In this document: one piece after another, positions 43,000-51,829 of the stretch
How the letters are laid out: the number at the start of each line of letters is the position of its first letter
How positions within the stretch are numbered: position 1 is the first letter of the stretch
Source: JAQVEM01 sp964610315
GTDB lineage: Bacteria > Actinomycetota > Humimicrobiia > Humimicrobiales > Humimicrobiaceae
DNA length: 64,000 nucleotides
Reading direction: 5' to 3'
Assembly: GCA_964610315.1 (NCBI GenBank)
Contig: CAZSVM010000016.1
Coordinates: 1 to 64,000, forward strand
The notes under the pieces: model-generated
What the model was told of the DNA's origin: nothing
The model's input: only the letters and a program-made list of their open reading frames with translations
Database searches by the model: none
Made by a program: the position numbers and the translations under genes

Positions 43000-44223
43000 A
43001 TGAGAGGCAAAAAAGATATAATAATTTTAAAGTTCGGCGGTACTTCTGTAGGTGATATAAATAAGGTAAAAATGGTTGCCGATAAAATTATAAGTTCCAG
43101 CAATAAAGGGAATAATGTGGTGGTAGTGGTTTCTGCCATGGGGGATACTACTGACAGGTTGATTGATCTTGCCGGCCGGATAACTTCCCATCCCTCCCGC
43201 CGTGAAATGGATATGCTAATGTCTACCGGGGAGCAGGTATCAAGTGCCCTTGTGGCCATGGCTGTTCAGGAAAAAGGTTATAAATGTATTTCTCTTACCG
43301 GTGAACAGGCCGGAATTTTAACCGATGAATTCTACTGCAATGCCAAAATTTTAAATATCAAGGCAGAAAGAATATTAAAAGAATTAAAAAGAGATAAAAT
43401 AGTAATAGTAACCGGGTTCCAGGGTATTAATATAGATAACGATATTACCACTCTGGGCAGAGGTGGTTCGGATACCACTGCTGTAGCCCTGGCTTCGGCC
43501 CTGAAGGCAAGGTACTGTGAAATATATACGGATGTCGATGGAGTTTATTCGACTGATCCGAATGTAGTAGGTGAAGCCGTCAAGCTGGAGTCACTTTCCT
43601 ATGATGAAATGCTGGAGATGGCATCTTCAGGTGCAAAAGTACTCCATTTGAGAGCAGTGGAATTTGCCAAAAAGCATAATGTTATATTACATATTAGATC
43701 AAGTTTTAATGACATCGAAGGGACATGGGTTATGGATGATTTTAAAAAAGATAAAAGAATGGAAAGGCCGATAGTTACCGGAGTTACTTATGATATAGGA
43801 GAAGTAAAGGTATCTATTTTTGGCCTGGAGGATAAACCTGGTGTTGCCGCCGACTTGTTTGGAAAGCTAGCGGAAAAAAATATAAATGTTGATTTGATTG
43901 TCCAAAATGTTAGTGAAAAAAATCTTGCTGCTATCTCCTTTACCATAAAAAGCGAAGATATATCCCCAGCAAAAAATATCCTGGATAAGATTAAAAATGT
44001 ACGCATGGAAATGGACACCGATATCGCAAAAGTTTCCATTGTGGGAGCCGGAATGCAGTCACATCCCGGGGTAGCGGCGAGAATGTTTAGGATTCTTGCA
44101 GATAAAAATATAAATATTGAGATGATAAGTACTTCTCCCATAAGAATTTCCTGTGTAGTAAAGAAGAGTAAAATAAAAGAAGCGATAAAAGTATTGCACA
44201 GTGGTTTTGGGCTGTCGAAATAG
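43000..44223 (+). CDS. lysC: aspartate kinase
   Basis: A 407-residue enzyme phosphorylating aspartate in lysine, threonine and methionine synthesis. The N-terminal motif is LKFGGTSVGD, followed by TTLGRGGSDTTA and DVDGVYSTDP. Two C-terminal ACT domains (VSIFGLEDKPGVAADLF and VSIVGAGMQSHPGVAARMF) indicate feedback control, probably by lysine and/or threonine. asd follows on the same strand 107 bases later. Confidence 0.95.
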   Translation: MRGKKDIIILKFGGTSVGDINKVKMVADKIISSSNKGNNVVVVVSAMGDTTDRLIDLAGRITSHPSRREMDMLMSTGEQVSSALVAMAVQEKGYKCISLTGEQAGILTDEFYCNAKILNIKAERILKELKRDKIVIVTGFQGINIDNDITTLGRGGSDTTAVALASALKARYCEIYTDVDGVYSTDPNVVGEAVKLESLSYDEMLEMASSGAKVLHLRAVEFAKKHNVILHIRSSFNDIEGTWVMDDFKKDKRMERPIVTGVTYDIGEVKVSIFGLEDKPGVAADLFGKLAEKNINVDLIVQNVSEKNLAAISFTIKSEDISPAKNILDKIKNVRMEMDTDIAKVSIVGAGMQSHPGVAARMFRILADKNINIEMISTSPIRISCVVKKSKIKEAIKVLHSGFGLSK

Positions 44224-44330
44224 TATTTGTATTTATTTTAATATTGTTTTAATATATCCTTCATTCATTTACAGCTTTAACCTGTAACTGTAACAAGGGC
44301 CTATTAGTATTAAAAAGTGATGAACTTCAT

Positions 44331-45347
44331 ATGAGCAGCAAAGAATATAATGTAGCAGTAGCAGGAGTAACCGGAGCGGTGGGAAGAGTATTTCTGTCCA
44401 TACTGGAAGAGAGAAAATTTCCGGTAAAAAACCTTGTTCCGCTTGCTTCTCATCGGTCTGCCAGTAAAAAAACAATGTTTAAAGGTGAAGAGCTGGAGAT
44501 AAAGGAATTAAATAAAAATTCCTTCGGTGGTGTAGATATAGCACTTTTCTCAGCTGGTGCCTCAACTTCCAGGGAATTTGCCAAATATGCAGTGGAAAGC
44601 GGAGCCATAGTTATAGATAACAGCAGTGCATTCAGAATGGAGGAAGATGTACCTCTGATTGTTACCGAAGTGAATAAAGATAAAATATTTGAACATAAGG
44701 GCATTATAGCCAATCCTAATTGTTCTACCATTATCATGGCTGTGGCCATAAAGCCTATTTATGATATCTCACCGATAAAGCGAATAGTAGTTTCCACTTA
44801 TCAGTCGGTTTCAGGTGCAGGAGCAAGAGCCATCGCCGAGCTGGAGAACCAGACAAGAGAAATAATATGTGATGGTAAAAAAACGGTTAAATGCGAAGTT
44901 TTCCCAGTACAGATAGCATTTAATATAATTCCTCAAGTGGATATATTTCTTGATAACGGCTACACCAAAGAAGAAATGAAAATGGCTTATGAAACCCGTA
45001 AGATTTTTGACGACAGTCGGATCAGAGTTACCGCAACTACGGTAAGGGTTCCTGTCTTTACTTCTCATTCGGAATCGATAAACGTTGAAACCGAAGAGAA
45101 GATAGAATTGGATGTAGTAAGAAAGGCGCTGGCTAATGGAGAAGGTTTAATTTTAAAAGATGATTTTAAAAATGCCCTGTATCCTACTACCCTTGATTCT
45201 TCCGATAAGGATGATATCTTCGTAGGCAGAGTAAGGGAGGATATATCAGTAGAAAATGGTATAAGCATGTGGGCGGTAGGGGATCAGCTCCGAAAAGGTG
45301 CGGCCTTAAATACAATCCAGATTGCCGAGGAACTGATAAAAAAATAA
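44331..45347 (+). CDS. asd: aspartate-semialdehyde dehydrogenase
   Basis: A 338-residue NADPH enzyme acting after aspartate kinase. The nucleotide-binding motif is VAGVTGAVGR; the nucleophilic Cys is in IANPNCSTIIMAV; the catalytic His region is RVPVFTSHSESINVE. Its TAA directly abuts the stop codon of the convergent rarA gene. Confidence 0.96.
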   Translation: MSSKEYNVAVAGVTGAVGRVFLSILEERKFPVKNLVPLASHRSASKKTMFKGEELEIKELNKNSFGGVDIALFSAGASTSREFAKYAVESGAIVIDNSSAFRMEEDVPLIVTEVNKDKIFEHKGIIANPNCSTIIMAVAIKPIYDISPIKRIVVSTYQSVSGAGARAIAELENQTREIICDGKKTVKCEVFPVQIAFNIIPQVDIFLDNGYTKEEMKMAYETRKIFDDSRIRVTATTVRVPVFTSHSESINVETEEKIELDVVRKALANGEGLILKDDFKNALYPTTLDSSDKDDIFVGRVREDISVENGISMWAVGDQLRKGAALNTIQIAEELIKK

Positions 45348-46694
45348 CTATTTCTGTTTTTTCTTTAATATATTGATATTCTTAAGTCTATTCATTAATT
45401 CCTTTTCAAAACCTCTGTCTGTGGGATAATAGTATTTTTTTGCCAGCAGCTTGTCCGGAAGGTGGGTCTGGTCAACAATAGCGCTACTGTAATTATGGGC
45501 ATATTTATATCCTTTACCGTAGCCTATATCTTTCATAAGTTTGGTAGGAGCGTTTCTAATATGATAGGGAACCGGAAGCGATCCAAATTCTTCAACGTCT
45601 GATTTAACCTTTAAATAAGTTTTATATAGAGCATTACTTTTTGGGGCCAGGGCGAGATAAACTGCAGCCTCGATTATAGCCAGATATCCTTCCGGAGGAC
45701 CAATGAATTCAAAACTTTGCTTGGCTGAAATGGCTACCTGCAGAGCATTGGGATCTGCCAGTCCCACATCTTCGGAAGCAAATCTTACCATTCTCCTTAC
45801 TATATACAGAGGATCTTCACCGCTTTCCAGCATTCTTACCGTCCAGTACACCGCTGCATCAGGATCACTGTCTCTCAAGCTTTTATGAACCGCCGAAATT
45901 AAATTGTAATGTTCTTCACCGTTTTTATCGTAGAGAAGTGCTTTCTTCTGTATTATATTTTCAATCAGGGGGATATTTATATCTATGGTTTTTTGCTTAT
46001 TTTCTTTTGAGTATGCACTTACGGCCAGCTCAAGTATATTATAAGCTACTCTTGAATCACCATCGGAAAATCTGGCAATAAAATCAATGGTTTCATCACT
46101 TATTTTTATATTATATTTTCCCAGGCCTCTTTCACTATCAGCCAGCGCCCTCTTTAACAGGATTTTTATGTCTTCTGGTGAGAGTTTATATAGTACAAAG
46201 GTTTTGGTCCGGGAGAGAAGAGCCGAGTTTACCTCAAAGGAAGGATTTTCAGTAGTGGCTCCCATTAAAATTATGGTACCCTTTTCAACAAAGGGAAGAA
46301 AGGCATCCTGCTGGGCTTTATTGAAACGATGAATTTCATCTACGAATAATATGGTTTTTATATTATGTTCTTTTTTGTTATATTTGGCTATTTCCATAAT
46401 TTCTTTTATCTGCTTTATTCCGGAAGTTACAGCAGAGAAGGATATGAATCTACTTTTGGTTTTTTCAGCCATGATTTTAGCCAGGGTAGTTTTCCCCGAA
46501 CCGGGGGGACCCCAGAATATTATTGAATACAACCTGTCGTTTTCTATGATTTCCCTTAAAATTTTACCTTTTCCCACCAGATGTTTCTGTCCCACAAATT
46601 CATCTAGAGTTCGAGGCCTCATTCTGTCGGCCAGTGGTGTATCCGGTAAATTATAATCAGTTTGATTGGTTTTTATCTGTTCAAATAGATTCAT
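45348..46694 (-). CDS. rarA: replication-associated recombination ATPase RarA (MgsA)
   Basis: A 448-residue AAA+ protein: LADRMRPRTLDEFVGQKHLVG, Walker A GPPGSGKTTLA, FVDEIHRFNKAQQDAFLP, ATTENPSFEV, and a C-terminal tetramerisation region with KSLRDSDPDAAVYWTVRMLE and YKYAHNY. It acts at stalled forks. Located between asd (convergent) and yjbQ (same strand). Confidence 0.96.
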   Translation of the reverse strand: MNLFEQIKTNQTDYNLPDTPLADRMRPRTLDEFVGQKHLVGKGKILREIIENDRLYSIIFWGPPGSGKTTLAKIMAEKTKSRFISFSAVTSGIKQIKEIMEIAKYNKKEHNIKTILFVDEIHRFNKAQQDAFLPFVEKGTIILMGATTENPSFEVNSALLSRTKTFVLYKLSPEDIKILLKRALADSERGLGKYNIKISDETIDFIARFSDGDSRVAYNILELAVSAYSKENKQKTIDINIPLIENIIQKKALLYDKNGEEHYNLISAVHKSLRDSDPDAAVYWTVRMLESGEDPLYIVRRMVRFASEDVGLADPNALQVAISAKQSFEFIGPPEGYLAIIEAAVYLALAPKSNALYKTYLKVKSDVEEFGSLPVPYHIRNAPTKLMKDIGYGKGYKYAHNYSSAIVDQTHLPDKLLAKKYYYPTDRGFEKELMNRLKNINILKKKQK

Positions 46695-46777
46695 AATATA
46701 TAATTATTAATCTAATGACTTAATAATATAATAACCTGATGGTAAAAAGTTTATACCGGTTTGCTTTTCACTCATAT

Positions 46778-47176
46778 TTAGCCTTCTATTAATTTGATAT
46801 AGAGATTTCTATTTCTGGGTCCGTCAAATTCGCAGAAATATATACTCTGCCAGGTTCCCAGCACCGGCTTACCTCCCTTAATGATTATACTCAAAGATGC
46901 TCCTACCACCGTGGATTTTATATGGGAATCGGAATTTCCTTCAAGGTGAGAATAATTTTCACTGGCTGGAATCAGCTCGCTTAAACTGTTGTTAATGTCC
47001 AGCTGTACGGTAAAGTCCGCGTTTTCATTTATAGTAATTCCGGCAGTGGTATGGGGGACGAATATGCAGCATATACCATTTTTTACATTATGTCTGGCGA
47101 TAAAATCTTCCACTTTTTTAGTAACATCGATCATTTCGATTCTGGTTGAGGTTTTAATAGTGAGATTCTCAAACAT
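46778..47176 (-). CDS. yjbQ: YjbQ-family protein (UPF0047)
   Basis: A 132-residue protein. Key segments are CIFVPHTTAGITINENAD, SHLEGNSDSHIKSTVVGAS and LGTWQSIYFCEFDGPRNR, with His residues that bind a metal. Family members have weak thiamine-phosphate synthase activity, but the physiological role is unsettled. AAAGAAAGGAAAAAG just upstream of the start includes the ribosome site. Confidence 0.93.
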   Translation of the reverse strand: MFENLTIKTSTRIEMIDVTKKVEDFIARHNVKNGICCIFVPHTTAGITINENADFTVQLDINNSLSELIPASENYSHLEGNSDSHIKSTVVGASLSIIIKGGKPVLGTWQSIYFCEFDGPRNRNLYIKLIEG

Positions 47177-47280
47177 CTTTTTCCTTTCTTTTTGTGGAAT
47201 GGTTAATTTTTATAATTATAAAGATTATAGTTAAAAAAAATTTTTTTATAAAGTTAACGTCCTTTATAAGTTAATAATAA

Positions 47281-47309
47281 TTGACATAATTTTCATAATT
47301 CTATTAAAT
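47281..47309 (+). promoter_or_regulatory. possible sigma-70 promoter before the PfkB kinase gene
   Basis: TTGACA (47281-47286) with TTAAAT (47304-47309) at a 17-base spacing. The -35 is perfect, the -10 weak. It lies about 80 bases before the start codon. Confidence 0.38.
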
Positions 47310-47387
47310 GTTATGGGAGAAAACTTATTTAAAATGAATTATCTATTTCCAATAAAAAACGCCTCAGGTAAAAGGATATAATATCTA

Positions 47388-48380
47388 ATGTCTGTAAAGA
47401 AATATAAAGTGGTGGGAATTGGTAACGCTATAGTGGATGTTCTGGCCAATGTAGAGGAGGATTTTATTAAACAACATAATCTCCAAAAAGGGACCATGAG
47501 AATTGTTGATCAGTTCGAAGTAAAGAAACTGCATTCATGTATTAAGGCAGTAAAAGAAGTTTCAGGAGGCTCAGCGGCCAACACTATTGCGGCGCTATCT
47601 TCTCTGGGAAATCGGGTTGCTTTTATAGGTAAGGTGGGAAATGATACCCTGGGCAAATCATTTGAAAAAGATTTAAAGAGCCTGGGAGTCAGCTACTGTA
47701 CCCTGAAAGCCGATAGCGAACATCCCACGGCGTGTTGTGTTGTTCTGACTACCCCCGATGCCCAGAGAACCATGAACACCCATCTGGGTGTTTCCGGATT
47801 CTTGAGTGTCGAGGATATCGATGAAGTTATTGTTTCACAATCCGAGTATATCTATCTTGAAGGTTATCTATGGGATAGCAAGGAAGCTAAAAAAGCATTT
47901 AAGAAAGCAATAAAAATAGCGGTAAAGACGGGAGGGAAGGTTGCCCTGAGCCTTTCTGATTCCTTTTGTGTCCAGCGCCACCGGATTGAATTTTTAAATC
48001 TAATTAAAGGTTATGTAAATATTATTTTTGCTAATGAAGAGGAGATCAAATCATTGTTCAGGGTAAAGAGTATGGAGTCAGCAATTTATAAATGCATAGA
48101 AATGGGAAATATATGGGTAATTACCAGATCGGAGAAAGGATCGGTCATTGTATCTGATGGAAAAGCAAACTTGGTACCGGCTGAAGAAAAGGTTAATGTA
48201 ATTGATACCACCGGAGCCGGGGATCTTTATGCGGCCGGGTTTCTTCACGGCCTGGTAAGAGGAATGGATCTAAGAACCTGTGGAAGAATAGGAAGTATAA
48301 TGGCGTCCGAAGTAATAAGCCGATTCGGTGCCCGCCTGGAAATACCTCTGACTGAAATATTAAAAAAAAGAGGGTTTTAA
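47388..48380 (+). CDS. PfkB-family sugar/adenosine kinase
   Basis: A 330-residue ribokinase-like enzyme. Features are VVGIGNAIVDVLANVEEDFIKQ, VSGGSAANTIAALSSLG, GKVGNDTLG and the anion-hole motif DTTGAGDLYAAGF with the catalytic Asp. It resembles the bacterial adenosine-kinase-like branch (COG0524). MTA phosphorylase and purC follow, so a role in purine nucleoside salvage is a reasonable inference; a sugar substrate cannot be excluded. Confidence 0.82.
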   Translation: MSVKKYKVVGIGNAIVDVLANVEEDFIKQHNLQKGTMRIVDQFEVKKLHSCIKAVKEVSGGSAANTIAALSSLGNRVAFIGKVGNDTLGKSFEKDLKSLGVSYCTLKADSEHPTACCVVLTTPDAQRTMNTHLGVSGFLSVEDIDEVIVSQSEYIYLEGYLWDSKEAKKAFKKAIKIAVKTGGKVALSLSDSFCVQRHRIEFLNLIKGYVNIIFANEEEIKSLFRVKSMESAIYKCIEMGNIWVITRSEKGSVIVSDGKANLVPAEEKVNVIDTTGAGDLYAAGFLHGLVRGMDLRTCGRIGSIMASEVISRFGARLEIPLTEILKKRGF

Positions 48381-48435
48381 TTTAATTTTAGGTTTAAGGA
48401 ATAATAAATATATTCAAAAATATGAAAGGAAGAAT

Positions 48436-49245
48436 ATGAGCGGTATTAAGAAAGCTGGTATTGGAGTATTCGGGGGTTCAGGATTTTATTCTTTTCTGGA
48501 GGGAACAGAGGAATATGATATCGATACTCCTTATGGTTCTCCTTCGGATAAAGTGGTAATTGCCGAAGTGGAAGGGAAGAGAGTTGCCTTTATACCCCGG
48601 CATGGGAAAAATCATAGTCTGCCTCCTCACAAAATTAATTATCGGGCAAATATTTATGCAATGAAAAAATTAGGCGTAAAACGTATCTTTGGACCCTGTG
48701 TCTCCGGCAGCCTTCAGCCCCATGTAAAAAGGGGACATTTTGTAGTGTGCGATCAATTTGTGGACAGAACCAAAGGAAGGATTGACACTTTTTATGACGG
48801 GCCCAAAACAGTTCACATAGCTATGGCGGAGCCATACTGTCCCCATTTAAGAAAAATTGTTATAGAGAGCGCAGAAGAACTCCATATAGATTATCACCCC
48901 ACCGGTACCGTGGTGGTCATTCAGGGTCCCCGATTCAGCACCAGAGCAGAAAGCAGGTGGTATTCCTCTCAGGGATGGGAAGTTATAAATATGACCCAGT
49001 ATCCTGAAATGTATCTGGCCAGGGAACAGGAGATGTGTTACGTAAATATATCCCTGATTACTGATTATGATACCGGCCTTGTGGGCCATCCGGAGATAAA
49101 ACCGGTAACCATCGGTGAAGTAGTAAGGGTTTTTAAAGAGAACAATGAGAAAGTAAGAAAGCTTCTTTTTAAAGCAATATCAAAAATCTCCGAAAAGCGG
49201 GATTGTATTTGTTCCCATGCATTAAAAGGGGCTGTGGTTAGTTAA
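48436..49245 (+). CDS. mtnP: S-methyl-5'-thioadenosine phosphorylase
   Basis: A 269-residue purine nucleoside phosphorylase of the MTAP group. Landmarks are GVFGGSGFYSFLEG, FIPRHGKNHSLPPHKINYRANI, QGPRFSTRAESRWY, NMTQYPEMYLAREQEMCYV and TDYDTGL. It splits methylthioadenosine, by-product of polyamine and other SAM reactions, giving adenine and 5-methylthioribose-1-phosphate. AAAGGAAGAAT at 48424-48434 supplies the ribosome site. Confidence 0.93.
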   Translation: MSGIKKAGIGVFGGSGFYSFLEGTEEYDIDTPYGSPSDKVVIAEVEGKRVAFIPRHGKNHSLPPHKINYRANIYAMKKLGVKRIFGPCVSGSLQPHVKRGHFVVCDQFVDRTKGRIDTFYDGPKTVHIAMAEPYCPHLRKIVIESAEELHIDYHPTGTVVVIQGPRFSTRAESRWYSSQGWEVINMTQYPEMYLAREQEMCYVNISLITDYDTGLVGHPEIKPVTIGEVVRVFKENNEKVRKLLFKAISKISEKRDCICSHALKGAVVS

Positions 49246-49330
49246 ATAATTATTTTAAAATAAGTTATTATTTCTGTTAAATGCTGATCATAAAAATAAA
49301 AGTATAATAATTAGGGATAGGAGGAAATTT

Positions 49331-50227
49331 ATGAGAATAATCGGAGATGTAGAAATCGAAGGCCTGGAAAAATTAAGAAGCGGTAAAGTTAGGGAGATGT
49401 TTTCATTTAATAATAAAATTTTAATAGTAACCACAGACAGAATTTCTGCCTTTGATTTCATTTTACCTTCTTTAATTCCTTTGAAAGGTATAATTCTAAA
49501 TAAAATATCCATTTTCTGGTTTAAATATTTAAAGGATATAATCGATAATCATCTGATTGAATGGGACATAGCGAAATTTCCGAAATTTTTAAAAAAATAT
49601 AAAGATATTCTGAGCGGCAGATCGGTTATAGTAAAAAAGGTTAAAATTTATCCTATAGAATGCGTGGTCCGCGGCTATATAACCGGATCTGGCTGGGAGG
49701 AATATAAAAAATCCGGTATGATTGGGGATCTTAAACTCCCGCCCAATCTATCCAAATGTGATCGTCTTTCTGAAGTTATATTTACTCCGACTACCAAAGA
49801 AATATCGGGCCATGATATGGTTCTTACCATAAATAAAGCCAAAAAAATATTTGGTGGAGGGATAGTAGATTTTTTAAAGGAGAAAAGCATAGAGCTTTAC
49901 TTGAAGGCTTCGGAATATGCCATCAGGCAGGGTATAATAATTGCCGATACCAAATTTGAATTTGGAATTACCGATGATAGAATAATACTTGCTGATGAAG
50001 TTTTAACCCCGGATTCTTCGAGGTTCTGGCCTCTGGATGAATATAGGCCCGGAAGTGAACAAAAAAGTTTTGATAAACAATATGTCAGGGATTATCTTCT
50101 GAGTACCGACTGGGACAGAAAATCCACCCCTCCGGAGCTGCCTCCTGATGTTATAAAAAAGACATCCCAAAAATATATCGATGCCTATGAAAAAATAACC
50201 GGGGAAAAGTTTGAGATATCGTATTAG
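49331..50227 (+). CDS. purC: SAICAR synthase
   Basis: A 298-residue enzyme joining CAIR and aspartate in purine synthesis. Landmarks: GKVREMF, VTTDRISAFDFILPS, ECVVRGYITGSGW, FTPTTKEISGHD, GIIIADTKFEFGI, ILADEVLTPDSSRFWPLDEY. AGGAGG at 49319-49324 precedes the ATG. It ends the nucleoside block. Confidence 0.96.
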   Translation: MRIIGDVEIEGLEKLRSGKVREMFSFNNKILIVTTDRISAFDFILPSLIPLKGIILNKISIFWFKYLKDIIDNHLIEWDIAKFPKFLKKYKDILSGRSVIVKKVKIYPIECVVRGYITGSGWEEYKKSGMIGDLKLPPNLSKCDRLSEVIFTPTTKEISGHDMVLTINKAKKIFGGGIVDFLKEKSIELYLKASEYAIRQGIIIADTKFEFGITDDRIILADEVLTPDSSRFWPLDEYRPGSEQKSFDKQYVRDYLLSTDWDRKSTPPELPPDVIKKTSQKYIDAYEKITGEKFEISY

Positions 50228-50301
50228 TTCCTTACCGGGTAACCTGTTATTCTATATGAATATTTTTAATTTAATGAATAGTTCCTGTTTTAAAATTCAG
50301 A

Positions 50302-50880
50302 TTAATCTGTGCAGGAACTAAAATAAGTTTTACCCTGCAGAAGTGCAACATCCTTCGAAGAAAACCAGAAATATCCCTCCAGAACGGGATCAATCTGTAG
50401 TACGTAGGTACCGCTGTGAGTTATATCATTTATTAGCACTTCCACGGTAACACTTTCACCGGGTTCTACATTATGAGGAAGAGGAGTCCTTGCAGTCTGA
50501 TCATAATCGGAATAATCTACATCCTGTCCGTAATAATGATAACCAATTCTTACCATATTTTCACCACTGCTTCTCCAGGTAAAATCAGAGGTATTGGTAA
50601 TTTCGATTTTTATATAATTATCACTGTCCGTACAAAGAAATGAAGGTATATAACCTTTTATTTCAGCTCCAACCTGGGCGTTTTGGTAATCCACTGCTTC
50701 CACTACTCCTTCCAGTTCCTTGATTTCTTCTTCCGAAATAGTTTCTGTTTCTTTACCTTCCTGGGTATCAACATCTATTTTCTCGGCTGATGTTGAGGTA
50801 CAGGATGAAAAAATGAAAATAAAAAGTATTGATATCAAGCTTATAATTAGCAGTTTTATTTCAGATGTTTTAGATTTCAT
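50302..50880 (-). CDS. lipoprotein with NBR1-type Ig-like domain
   Basis: A 192-residue exported protein. The signal peptide MKSKTSEIKLLIISLISILF leads to a lipobox IFSSC (Cys27), so it is probably lipid-modified and membrane-anchored. The C-terminal ~110 residues resemble the Ig-like domain known from NBR1 (NYIKIEITNTSDFTWRSSG; PGESVTVEVLINDITHSGTYVLQIDPVLEG). Function unknown; binding of proteins or sugars at the surface is possible. A single gene, convergent with purC. Confidence 0.72.
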   Translation of the reverse strand: MKSKTSEIKLLIISLISILFIFIFSSCTSTSAEKIDVDTQEGKETETISEEEIKELEGVVEAVDYQNAQVGAEIKGYIPSFLCTDSDNYIKIEITNTSDFTWRSSGENMVRIGYHYYGQDVDYSDYDQTARTPLPHNVEPGESVTVEVLINDITHSGTYVLQIDPVLEGYFWFSSKDVALLQGKTYFSSCTD

Positions 50881-51028
50881 ATTTCCTTTTCCTCACTTTT
50901 TTATTAAATATTTTCCGGGTAGTTTATTGATAAGTTATTATAGTTTAAATCTTTTATTTTTTGAATAAAAGAACCAAAATATATATAATGTTAATTGATT
51001 ATTTTTATAACCAATCGAAGAGGTTGAA

Positions 51029-51406
51029 ATGACATCATTAGAAATAGTAGGTCTGGTTGCCATAATTTTAATTTCTGCTTTTGCCGTGGTTGCCATAATT
51101 ATCTCCATACCTTTATTTAAGTTAATAAATAAAATTAAATTTATGGCCGGAAAATTAAATGAGAGTCTGGTTCCTATGGTAGAGAGGCTTAATGACACTG
51201 TAACCAATTTAAATACGGAAGTGAGCTCCATTACCGATCTCACCCAGAGCATCAGCTCAATAGTTGAACAACTGGAAAAAATTATAAGACTGGCCAGGGT
51301 TCTGATAACCACTCCCATAATTAAGATAATAAGCACTTCGGCAGGATTGATAAACAGTCTTATAAAAACCAATACCGAAAAAAAGAATGAGGAGGATGAA
51401 AAATGA
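51029..51406 (+). CDS. DUF948-like membrane-anchored coiled-coil protein
   Basis: A 125-residue protein. An N-terminal helix (about residues 5-27) is followed by a heptad-rich region (KINKIKFMAGKLNESLVPMVERLNDTVTNLN...) as in DUF948 proteins. Function unknown. Its stop overlaps the start of the YtxH-like gene (51403), so both are coupled. AGAGGTTG at 51019-51026 is the ribosome site. Confidence 0.72.
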   Translation: MTSLEIVGLVAIILISAFAVVAIIISIPLFKLINKIKFMAGKLNESLVPMVERLNDTVTNLNTEVSSITDLTQSISSIVEQLEKIIRLARVLITTPIIKIISTSAGLINSLIKTNTEKKNEEDEK

Positions 51407-51810
51407 ATTCCGAAAAAGAAGGGAACAACGAAAAAAATTATTTTCTTGGAATATTAGCATCACTTATAATCGGACTTTCTGCAGGTTTTATACTGGGAAT
51501 TTTATTTGCTCCTAAACCAGGCAGTGAAACCAGAAAGGAAATAAAAGAAAAGAGTGAAGAATTGATGAAAAAGAGCAAAGATGGTTTGGATAAGTTTGTA
51601 GGAAGAACAAAGGAATATGTGGATAAAAGTAAAGTTAAACTTGCAGAATTGAAAAGCAGAGGAGAAGATTTTATCGAGAAAAACAAGGGAAGGATAGTTG
51701 ATGTATCCAAGGTTATAGGTTCCGAAGCCAAAAAAGCCAGCAAGAAAATAAAAAAAGTGATGGAAGAGGGAAAAGATACCGCAAAGAAAGTGGAAGAGGA
51801 CCTGTCCTAG
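51403..51810 (+). CDS. YtxH-domain protein
   Basis: A 135-residue protein with N-terminal hydrophobic segment FLGILASLIIGLSAGFILGILFAPKPGSETRKEIKEKSEEL, the YtxH (PF12732) signature including LFAPKPGSETR. The rest is a lysine-rich helix. Members are often stress-related envelope proteins of unknown function. It overlaps the DUF948 gene by 4 bases and precedes tldD by 20 bases. Confidence 0.85.
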   Translation: MNSEKEGNNEKNYFLGILASLIIGLSAGFILGILFAPKPGSETRKEIKEKSEELMKKSKDGLDKFVGRTKEYVDKSKVKLAELKSRGEDFIEKNKGRIVDVSKVIGSEAKKASKKIKKVMEEGKDTAKKVEEDLS

Positions 51811-51829
51811 ATAGGAAATATAGATTATA

